Shown piece after piece: positions 1-8,600 of a DNA stretch of 28,209 bases (the stretch's first letter is position 1; every line of letters begins with the position of its first letter). Origin of the DNA: CAYOLL01 sp964404765 [NCBI: uncultured Gemmatimonadota bacterium] (GTDB lineage Bacteria > 4572-55). Position numbers and translations under genes: made by a program. The notes under the pieces are model-generated. The model saw only the letters and a list, made by a program, of their open reading frames with translations. It did not search any database and was not told the DNA's origin. The stretch spans positions 1 to 28,209 of the forward strand of contig CAYOLL010000071.1 of the NCBI GenBank assembly GCA_964404765.1, given 5' to 3'.

Positions 1-2
1 TG

Positions 3-644
3 GTCCTTGGTAAGTCAGCGCAACCCAGAGATTACTTTGATTCGGCATTAAGTATTCGTTTTCAAATGAACGATTTGAACGGACAAGTTAAAATCCTCTT
101 AAATATTGGGACAAACTACGGTCGTCAAAAGCAGCTGAATGACGCGTTACCTTTTTTTGCAAAAGGGTTGGAGCTTTCAAAAAATACTAATGATAAACAA
201 CTTCAAATAAAGGCCCTCAATAATTATGCTATCGTTCTTTCCTCTGCTCGAAATTATAAAGAAGCTTTACAGTTTTTTTGCGAATCTAGAGATCTATCTA
301 AGCATATTGGTGATAAACACTCTGAAGCAATTACCATCCAAAACTTACCACTATGTTATATTTCAATGAGTGAAGTAGACAAAGCGGTTGAAAGCTATCA
401 GCATGCAATAGCGCTTTTCGAGCTAATTGGTGTTTATCGAGAGGTTATTCAAACGTATTGTTATATGGCGGAAGACTTTATTGAGATGAAGGATTATGAA
501 GCGGCTGTCATCACATGCAAAAAAGCAGACGAGATAATTGCAAAAAGGGGTTTAGCGGACTGTAAAGAAATGGTGGCTCAAATCCGGGCAAAAATAAAGC
601 AGGCGGAACATGCGCTTGCACATTCTGCCTTTGATAAGCCTTGA
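3..644 (+). CDS. TPR-repeat protein, 3' part (5' end outside the window)
   Basis: Tetratricopeptide-repeat protein, probably a scaffold or sensor part of a larger protein. The frame is already open at the window edge: codons 3-65, before the first ATG at 66, read as repeat sequence (ending YFDSALSIRFQ), so the gene starts upstream. About five repeat units of roughly 40 residues follow, with the typical helix pattern A-x-x-x-Y/F and spaced Gly/Ala, e.g. LLNIGTNYGRQKQLNDALPF and ALNNYAIVLSSARNYKEALQ. No catalytic domain, signal peptide or membrane segment is visible in this portion. Forty-residue units of this type are common in the TPR parts of bacterial cyclases, histidine kinases and transcription regulators, but the partner domain is not in view, so no function is assigned. 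The gene is clearly more AT-rich than the two genes that follow. Confidence 0.8.
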   Translation, partial: VLGKSAQPRDYFDSALSIRFQMNDLNGQVKILLNIGTNYGRQKQLNDALPFFAKGLELSKNTNDKQLQIKALNNYAIVLSSARNYKEALQFFCESRDLSKHIGDKHSEAITIQNLPLCYISMSEVDKAVESYQHAIALFELIGVYREVIQTYCYMAEDFIEMKDYEAAVITCKKADEIIAKRGLADCKEMVAQIRAKIKQAEHALAHSAFDKP

Positions 645-722
645 TGATGGCGATTCCACAATTGCTTTAGGTGGATGGCGTTTTTTGAAGCAAGGTGTTT
701 AATTTTAATGAAAATGACATTA

Positions 723-746
723 ACACCGCGACGGCTGACGCGGTGT
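723..746 (+). other. Small inverted repeat upstream of the secreted-protein pair
   Basis: An 8-bp perfect inverted repeat (ACACCGCG at 723-730, CGCGGTGT at 739-746) with an 8-nt loop lies in the 180-bp gap between the TPR gene and the first giant gene. No T-run follows, so it is not a standard intrinsic terminator; it could be a Rho-type 3' end, an mRNA leader hairpin or an operator. I see no convincing -35/-10 pair in this gap. Confidence 0.3.
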
Positions 747-824
747 GGAAACACCCGGATTCATCTGGATGTTAGAGAAAGATAATTTCCCAAATATATT
801 TCTTTCCCTTTAACGGGAGGTCTT

Positions 825-3800
825 ATGAAAACAATGATGTTGATTTTGCTCTTTCTTTTTGTAGCGTCGATCACCATGACTTTTGCCGAATCTACCGTTA
901 CGATCACCGATGACGGTTATCCGCGCTGGATTGTCAATGACGGCACCCCGGCGGCCTGTTTTGTTCAGCTAAGCAATTTGATAACCGGGCGCACCTATTC
1001 GTATCGGGTTACTCTGCGCGACGCCACTGGAAACAATGCCGGTGAAACTTATGACGATGACCTCAATATCTGGAGCAATGCGGTCGGGGGCAATGCGCCG
1101 CGTTTTGCGGCCACATCCACCGATACCGGTTTTTATGCCGCTTTTCGCCTACTTCAATACGAAGGGACGGCTGCTAACTTGCGCCTTGATCTCACGGATC
1201 TGTCCACACAAAGCGTTTTTTCATTTATGTCAACCCCAATTACCATTGGTAACACCGACAACTCGGGCTGGATGGAAGGATATACCAATGTTTCTTCTCG
1301 GGCACGAGAAGGTAATTTCATGATTGCTTATGGCTCCGGCCCCTTCGGCTTCTACCCGGCCGAGCCCAACGGCATTGACGAAGGTTACCCGGATGAGCCC
1401 GGCTACTTCCGCTTTGCCGTGCCGGACACGCTCATCCACACCCTGGAAATTCGGGATGAGAACAACGCGCCGCAGGACAGCATCAGCGGCAAATGGCGGA
1501 CACGGGCCGGCAACGCGCTGCTGGCCACGGACGCCACTATCGGGCCGGGCGTGTATCGGGCGCCGCAGCGGTTGCTTGTGCCCGGCGGCGTGACCCTGAC
1601 CATCCGTCCCGGCACGATCCTTAAATTCCCGGATCGCGGCGCGCTGGTCATCGGCGGCACGTTGGACGCGCAGGGCACGGCGCAAAATCCCATCGCTTTT
1701 ACATCATTGGCGGACGATGCCGCCGGCGGCGATACCAACAACGACGGCGACAGCGAAGGCGAACCGGGCGATTGGCACGGGGTTATCTTTGCCCCGGACA
1801 CGGAATTCGGCTTTGCCAGCGCCCCGTCCAATCTAAAGAACTGTTTTGTGCGTTTTGCCGGGCGGGCCTTTGAAGTCACCGATAATCCGATCGGCATTCC
1901 GTATAGCATCATCAACGATCCGGCGGCGGTCTACTGTGTCGGCGCTTCACCCACGCTGACCCGCACCACCATTTTTGCTTCCGGCGGCAGCGGCTTATTC
2001 ATCTATGGCGAATGTGCCCCCACGCTGGACAGTTGCCAGGTGAGTCAAAGCAGTTTATTGAATGATGGCGTTCATCCGGGTATCGTGGCGCGGTCGTATT
2101 TGTACGAAATTCAGCGCGAGCCGACGGCGCCGATTATTCGCGGCTGTACGATTCGGGCCAACCCGGACGGCGGCATTTATTTATACGGCGAGCAGGTGAC
2201 CGGCTTGATTGAAGGCTGCGCTATCGAGCGCAACGGCCCTTTTGGCGTTAAATGCGACCGAGAGGCGTCGCCACAGATCAAGGGCAACACCGTTTCCGGC
2301 CATTTTAGCGAAAATCCGCGCGGGGCGGGCATCGTCTGCGGCGATGACACCCGTCCGCTTATCCGCAACAACCTCCTTCACGATAACCTCTTCCCGCTGC
2401 AAGTGTATATAAACCATCACGCCGATATGGATACCAGCAATCATTACAGCAACAACCGCATTTCCGCGGTATGGGTGGCGACAGCAACCGATACTTATTG
2501 GGCGCCCGGCACGCAAACCTGGCCGAATGTGAACCTGCCCTACCTGTTTCCAGCCGGTGTGACCGGGCTGTTTGCCGGAAATACCGTCACGCTGGCCCCG
2601 GGCGTGATTTTCAAATTCCTCAACGACCGGATCAACGGACGCTTTGGCGGGCTGGATATTAACGGCACATTCATCGCGCGCGGCACGGCGAAGCAGCCCA
2701 TTATCTTTACCGGCGCGGATGATGATTCGGCCGGCGGGGACATGTTTGGCGACGGTTTATTGCCGGATTTTTCGCCGGGGCAATGGGGCGCCATTCGGGT
2801 TTATAACACCTGGGACGGTCAGCGCGGGACCTTCATCGCCGATCATTGCATTATCCGTTGCGGCGGGGGAAACGAGACGGCCGACCGGGCCATGCTGGTT
2901 CTGCGCAATGTGACCAACCGCCTGACCAACAGCAGCATCGCCTACAGCCAGAGCTATGGCATCGCCGTGCTGGATACGGAGGCGGTCAGCCTTAGCGATT
3001 GCAATATTCATGATAATTACGGTGGTATCGTGGTCGACGGCAATGGCGGCATTATTTTGCGACGCAGCGCCATTCATAAGCACCAGACTAACGGCGTGGC
3101 TTTTTTGAGCAATAATTGGGAGCAGAATCTGGCTGTGAGCCTCATCGATAGCTGCGGGTTTAATAACAACCTGGGCCGAGCCATCTGGATCCGCGGCAAT
3201 GACCGGCTGACCGTTAGCCGGTGCGTTATTGACGGGCCGATCGATGACGGCGGCTTCGTGTTGGGCGAAAACGGGCGCGGTATCGTCTGCGATGGCGGAG
3301 CCAATCCGATGCTGACCGCCAATGTTTTTTTGAATTGCCGCTACCCGCTTTTGTACTCCAACAGGGGCGTGGCGCGGTTTGGTTCGGGCAATGTATTTGC
3401 GGCCAATACGCTGAATGCCGTTTATGTGACATCGACGAACATCATGACCGGCCGCTGGATGAATCCCGGCGTGGCCTATGTCTTTAAAAGCCAGGCTGAT
3501 ATCAGCGCCGATGAAGTTGTGCAGCTCGATCCGGGCGTGGTGTTCAAGTTCCGCACGGATCGCTTTACCAACAAGACGGGCGGGCTGAATGTGTACGGCA
3601 CGTTATTGGCTGCCGGTGACAGTCTGCGCCCGATTGTCTTTACCAGCTTAGATGATGATGAATTCGGCGGCGATGCGGACGGACGGCCAAGCGTCGGCTC
3701 GCCGGGCGATTGGGGCGGGATTGGTTTTGACAGCGGCAGCCGGGGGAGTTTATTCAAAAACTGCGTGGTGCGCTACGCCGGTTTTTCGGATTATAATTCC

Positions 3801-5648
3801 GGTACGGCAGTGTGGATCGCCGCAGATTCGCTGGTGCTGGAACGGTGCGTAATCAGCCTGAGTTTGGGGGCCGGCATAAGCACGGGCTGGAGCGGCATCG
3901 TGACCACAATCCGCAACTGTTCCATCCAGAATAATAACGGCCTGGGTATTTGGGCTTATCTTTGGAACAACCCGGAAAATCCGCCCCGCAGCAGTTCGCT
4001 GCTTGTGGAGAATTGCCTGATCACGCAGAATCAGCAGGGCGGCCTCCTGATCGGCGAAGACGCCCTGACCGGGATGATCCGTAACAACATTATTCGCGAC
4101 AATGGGCCTTTCGGCATTTCCTGTCACGGCCGGGGCAGCCCGAAAATTCACGGCAATAATATCAGCGGCCATCGCACCGACTTATTTGTCGGCGTGGGTA
4201 TCCGGCTGGATGACTACGCCCGTCCGGAGATCAAAAATAATGTGTTTGAGTATAATGACGCGCCTATCGAAATGCCCTTGGATAATGAGCTTAATGCCGA
4301 CCGCAGTAACTCGGCGCGTTTGAATATGATCAACGGCATTTCGGTGGTGAATCAGTATTGGTTCAATCCGACGCAAACCTGGCGCAATGTGGGGTTGCCA
4401 TACGTTATGCCGCCTGAAGTCTTTTATGCTTATGGTGAAGGGACAATCACCATCGAGCCGGGCGTGGTGTTCAAATTCCGCCATGACGCTGTGGGTCACG
4501 GCGGATTTGCGGTCGCCGACAGTGTTCAGCTCATCGCTCAGGGAACGACCGACGAGCCTATTATCTTTACGCATTTCACCGATGACGAATACGGCGGCGA
4601 CACGAACGGCCGGCTGTTGGACGACGATCCGACCGCGCGTTATTGGGGCGGTTTGTGGGCAGGGGGCGCGGCTTCCACCTTGGAAAATTGCCTCTTTCGT
4701 TTTGGCGGCAGTCCCCGGGATGGCGCAGCGCTCTATACTTATGGCCCGGTGGAAAAGCGTCATACCGTTCGGCAATGCGTTTTTGAAGAAAATCCTTTTA
4801 TCGCTATTTGGAGTTGGAGCGAGGACAACTCGATCCTCAGTGACAACTTGCTGCGACATTCTCAAATTGGAATTCAAAGCGACTATAGCGCCATGACGAG
4901 CATCACCCACAACCGCTTTGAAGAAGTGAATACGTGCGTGTATGTGCGGGGTGCGCTGCCGGTGGTGCGCAACAATTCTTTCCCCGCCGCGCTCAGCGAC
5001 GGCAGCCCGGTCACCGGCGTCAATGCCTTTGAAAATTCCGGCGCGATTATGGACGCGGAAAATAACTGGTGGGGCGATGCCGGTGGGCCGCAATTTACCG
5101 GCGAGGGTGAGCCGGCGGCGGATTGCCAAACGCCCAGTGCGCGTGGGGCGCTGGTTACGGCCAATGTTGATTTTTGTCCCTTTGCGATGACGCCGGGCGT
5201 GGTGGCCGCGCCGGCTATTCTGTCCCGACCGGCGGAAGCGGCGGTGATCAACCGCGCCTATATCTACGACCTGAAAATTCGCCGGCTAAACGCCGGCGCG
5301 CTGTCTGTCGAAATGCTCAATGGCCCTGACTGGCTGCAATTGGACCCGATTAATCAACGTCTGCTTGGCACACCGGCATCATCCAGCGCGACGCGCAGCT
5401 TGATCATGCTACGGGTCAGCGATGAACAAGGCCGGGCGGCGGCGCAGGAGTTTGAAATCAGCCTCTATCAATCCGGCGATGTCAACCTGGATGGTCGCGT
5501 AGACGAGACGGATGCCGCGGTTCTGACGCACGGCCTTTTGAAGCTGACAAACCCGACGCCCGCCCAAATGATAACGGGCGATGTAAACGGGGACAACCGG
5601 CTGTCCATGCGGGACTTGCTGCAATTGTTGACGATGTTGAAACCATAA
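825..5648 (+). CDS. Giant secreted parallel beta-helix protein with C-terminal dockerin-like domain (paralog 1)
   Basis: Exported 1607-residue protein, function unknown. ATG 825 follows GGGAGG at a good distance. Residues 1-21 form a Sec signal peptide (Lys, hydrophobic core, cut near TFA|ES). Residues ~22-230 are an N-terminal domain shared with the next gene (DGYPRW, NDGTPAA, EGYTN, YFRFAVPDTLI). Four beta-helix modules follow, starting near residues 257, 586, 902 and 1207. Each opens with PGxxFKF, continues with GGL-x-GTL-x-A-x-GT, PIxFT, an acidic stretch such as DDxxGGD and P-G-x-W-G-x-I, and then many short coils with N-N, C and G ladders typical of right-handed parallel beta-helices. 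The helix ends with AENNWWG near 1411. A putative Ig-like domain (~1465-1545) and two dockerin-like calcium loops (GDVNLDGRVDETD, GDVNGDNRLSMRD) close the protein. Beta-helices often bind or cleave polysaccharide, but I see no catalytic signature. A surface-attached or secreted adhesin or glycan-binding role is inference. Confidence 0.88.
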   Translation: MKTMMLILLFLFVASITMTFAESTVTITDDGYPRWIVNDGTPAACFVQLSNLITGRTYSYRVTLRDATGNNAGETYDDDLNIWSNAVGGNAPRFAATSTDTGFYAAFRLLQYEGTAANLRLDLTDLSTQSVFSFMSTPITIGNTDNSGWMEGYTNVSSRAREGNFMIAYGSGPFGFYPAEPNGIDEGYPDEPGYFRFAVPDTLIHTLEIRDENNAPQDSISGKWRTRAGNALLATDATIGPGVYRAPQRLLVPGGVTLTIRPGTILKFPDRGALVIGGTLDAQGTAQNPIAFTSLADDAAGGDTNNDGDSEGEPGDWHGVIFAPDTEFGFASAPSNLKNCFVRFAGRAFEVTDNPIGIPYSIINDPAAVYCVGASPTLTRTTIFASGGSGLFIYGECAPTLDSCQVSQSSLLNDGVHPGIVARSYLYEIQREPTAPIIRGCTIRANPDGGIYLYGEQVTGLIEGCAIERNGPFGVKCDREASPQIKGNTVSGHFSENPRGAGIVCGDDTRPLIRNNLLHDNLFPLQVYINHHADMDTSNHYSNNRISAVWVATATDTYWAPGTQTWPNVNLPYLFPAGVTGLFAGNTVTLAPGVIFKFLNDRINGRFGGLDINGTFIARGTAKQPIIFTGADDDSAGGDMFGDGLLPDFSPGQWGAIRVYNTWDGQRGTFIADHCIIRCGGGNETADRAMLVLRNVTNRLTNSSIAYSQSYGIAVLDTEAVSLSDCNIHDNYGGIVVDGNGGIILRRSAIHKHQTNGVAFLSNNWEQNLAVSLIDSCGFNNNLGRAIWIRGNDRLTVSRCVIDGPIDDGGFVLGENGRGIVCDGGANPMLTANVFLNCRYPLLYSNRGVARFGSGNVFAANTLNAVYVTSTNIMTGRWMNPGVAYVFKSQADISADEVVQLDPGVVFKFRTDRFTNKTGGLNVYGTLLAAGDSLRPIVFTSLDDDEFGGDADGRPSVGSPGDWGGIGFDSGSRGSLFKNCVVRYAGFSDYNSGTAVWIAADSLVLERCVISLSLGAGISTGWSGIVTTIRNCSIQNNNGLGIWAYLWNNPENPPRSSSLLVENCLITQNQQGGLLIGEDALTGMIRNNIIRDNGPFGISCHGRGSPKIHGNNISGHRTDLFVGVGIRLDDYARPEIKNNVFEYNDAPIEMPLDNELNADRSNSARLNMINGISVVNQYWFNPTQTWRNVGLPYVMPPEVFYAYGEGTITIEPGVVFKFRHDAVGHGGFAVADSVQLIAQGTTDEPIIFTHFTDDEYGGDTNGRLLDDDPTARYWGGLWAGGAASTLENCLFRFGGSPRDGAALYTYGPVEKRHTVRQCVFEENPFIAIWSWSEDNSILSDNLLRHSQIGIQSDYSAMTSITHNRFEEVNTCVYVRGALPVVRNNSFPAALSDGSPVTGVNAFENSGAIMDAENNWWGDAGGPQFTGEGEPAADCQTPSARGALVTANVDFCPFAMTPGVVAAPAILSRPAEAAVINRAYIYDLKIRRLNAGALSVEMLNGPDWLQLDPINQRLLGTPASSSATRSLIMLRVSDEQGRAAAQEFEISLYQSGDVNLDGRVDETDAAVLTHGLLKLTNPTPAQMITGDVNGDNRLSMRDLLQLLTMLKP

Positions 5649-5660
5649 ACGGAGGATGAT

Positions 5661-8600
5661 ATGTATATTCGTACCTGCCTGCTTGTCGGATTGACGCTGG
5701 CTTTCGCCGCGCCATTGGCGGCCGCGCCGACCATTGCTCTGGTCGAGGACGGTTATCCGCGCTGGTTTATCAACGACGGCACGCCGGCCGCGCTGTTTGT
5801 CAAAGTCGGCGGCCTGCTTCCTAACGGCAGTTATGCCTATAACGTCGTCGTAGAAGATATGGACGGCAATATGGGCGGCGAGATGTATTATCCGGATGGC
5901 GATTGGTGGGGCTCGTCCGAAGATTTCCGCGCCGAAGTGACTACCCAAACCGCGCTCGTGCCGCGCCTGACCGCATTTCGGTTGACGGGCGCCTCGGTCG
6001 GAACGGCCACGCTGCGCACCCGGCTGTGGGACCAAAACAGCGGCGAAATGATTGCCCAAAGCGAAGCGGAAATTCAGGTCGGCAATCCCAAAAATATGGC
6101 CTGGATCGAAGGCTACACGAACGCGCAAACGCAAGTCGTCAAGGCTATGGCCGGCGGCCTGCCGGTCGGCATGTATGCCAGCGAGCCCAACGGCGTGGTG
6201 GAATATGAAGAAAGCCTCGGCCCGCGCTATTTTCGCCTGGCCGTGCCTGATACATTGATTGAGCGGCTGGATATTTGCGATGTTCGCAATGTGGCGGTTG
6301 GCGCGTTGTCGGTTAATTGGGAGGCGCAGGCCGGACGCTCCAGCCTGATCACGGATGCGGCCTGGCGGCCGGAAGGTAATCCGTACATTCTGCGCCACGT
6401 CATGCACATTTCTTCGAGTGTCCGCTTAAGCCTGGCGGCCGGCACTGTCGTGGGCGCTTATGAAGACGCCGGGTTTGTGGTGGATGGCGTCTTTGCCGCC
6501 AACGGCACGGCCGCTGATTCGGTTTATCTAACCGCCTTGCCCGACAGTGCCATTGTGGGCGATTTTGGCTGGGGCAATTGGCCCTATCCCGGCCAATGGA
6601 ACGGTTTGATTTTCAGCCCGTTGGCCAATAGCGACGAATGCCGGTTGAGCTATTGCCAGATTCGCTATGCCGGCCGTGAACAAAAAGCGGCGGTCATCAT
6701 GGACGGCGTCTCGCCGCAAATGACCAGCAGCGCCATTGCTTATAGCGAGACCGGCGGACTTTTGCTGACCGACGGCGCGTCGCCGGAAATCAAGCGCTGT
6801 CTTTTCTACCGCAATAGTAATTCCTGGCCGGTTGGCTTTCCGCAAATCCGGGTCATCAGCGCCGCTGAGGACTTTCGACAAGACTCAGGACGCAGTTCCG
6901 ATCCCATCATCACGGCGAGTTTGTTTTTAGATAGCTATTATGGCGGCATCCATTTTGTCGGGCCCACCGCCGCGCAAGTGGAAGGTTGTGACTTTTTCCG
7001 CCTCGGCTGGTTGGAATACGGTATTTTTTGCGAGCGAGGGGCTTCGCCTGCTTTAATCGACAATACTTTTCGCGGCGAGCCCGAACAACCCGGCGGCGGT
7101 GGCCTGCGTTGCCGCGATCATGCCCGCCCCACGCTTTCCGGCAATCGCTTCGCCAATCTATATCAACCGCTTAGCCTGGATGTCACCTGCCCGTTGACCA
7201 TTGAGGCGGCCAATACCTTTGCCGAGACGAATCAGGCGAATTGGGCGCAGCTCGAATCCTACGAAGGCAGTTGGCAGTTGGCCACCGGTGATTGGCGTAA
7301 TCCGGGCGTGCCCTACATCACTCGGGCTTTTCCCCTTCGCGTGGCCGCCGGGGAAACTGTCGCGATTGAGGCCGGGACCACGTTCAAGTTCTGCGGCGAC
7401 ACGCAATTGCAAAGTTATGGCGGGCTGGATGTCTATGGTACGCTGATCGCGCCGGGCACGGCCGATGCGCCAATCACCTTTGGCAGTTTGAGCGGGAACG
7501 AAAGTTACCACGTGGCCGGCTGTGACGTAGATAGTTGGGGCAGTGTCTACTTTGATGTCGGCAGCAGTCACAACGTGTTGGAATATTGCCAAATTTCCGG
7601 CGGCGGGCAGGGTCTGGACGCCGACGACGGTATGGTCGCGCTGAGCGGCGTGAATATGAATGTTGTCGGCTGCGATTTTTCCGGCAGCGCCGTTTATGCC
7701 GTTGAAGCCGCGGACAGCTCCAGAGCGAATTTTCTCAACTGCTCTTTTAAGGAGAGCGCCTTTGGCGGACTGATTGCCCGTAACAGCATGGTCAATCTGG
7801 ACAATTGCGTTTTCATGAACAATTCGGTTTATACCGAAATCGGCAACGGTTTGGCCTTAATTCAAACCGCGGCGGAGGTGACGAACTGCCGGTTTTCCAA
7901 CAATCGGAACGTGGCCCTGCAATGCTTTGGTCAGGCCGATGTCTCGGTTGTCGGCAATACGTTTAGCGGCTTTGCCGATGGGCCGCGCGGTATCGGCCTG
8001 CGCAGCGTACGGGGAGCCAAACCTTTTGTCGACCAAAATACTTTTGAGCATTTGTCGATTCCGGTGGAGTTGGCCGACAATGGTCTGGCCGATTTTGGCC
8101 CGAACAATACGTTCTCGGAAAATTTGTGGCAGGCTGTCAACGTCAAAAACGAAGTCTTTTTGACTCATGTCTGGACGGACCCCGGCCTGGCCTATCGCAT
8201 TGACAAATCTGTCTACATCCCGCCCCAACAGATCGTTACCCTGATGCCTGGCGTGGTTTTCAAATTCCGTTACGAAAATAGCCCGCCTGATTTTATCGGC
8301 GGCTTGTACGTGGAAGGTACGCTCATTGCCGAGGGCGAGGCCGACCGACCCGTCGTCTTCACCAGCCATAATGATGATGTTTACGGCGGGGATATCTATG
8401 GCAACGGCCCCTCAACAGGCTACCCCGGCGAATGGGGCGGGGTTATTCTGGCCGAAAACAGCCGCGGTCATGTGCTGAATCATTGCGTGATTCGCTACGG
8501 TGGTCGCGCCGACTTTGAGACTCGCGCCGCCATCAATGAAACCATGGATTTTCGAGCCGATCTGGATGACCGCCTGGCCGGGTTAACCGTTTTATGCAGC

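Noticed and set aside
4182-5129. 315-codon open frame on the - strand inside the first giant gene
   Set aside because: It is a shadow of GC-rich coding sequence: no export or domain motifs, full overlap with a strong + strand gene, and similar shadows occur at 3750-4172 and elsewhere along the gene.
5409-6407. 332-codon - strand frame crossing the junction of the two giant genes
   Set aside because: Its translation is rich in Arg, His, Ala and Gln with no recognisable family, and it would overlap both + strand genes and their ribosome binding site.
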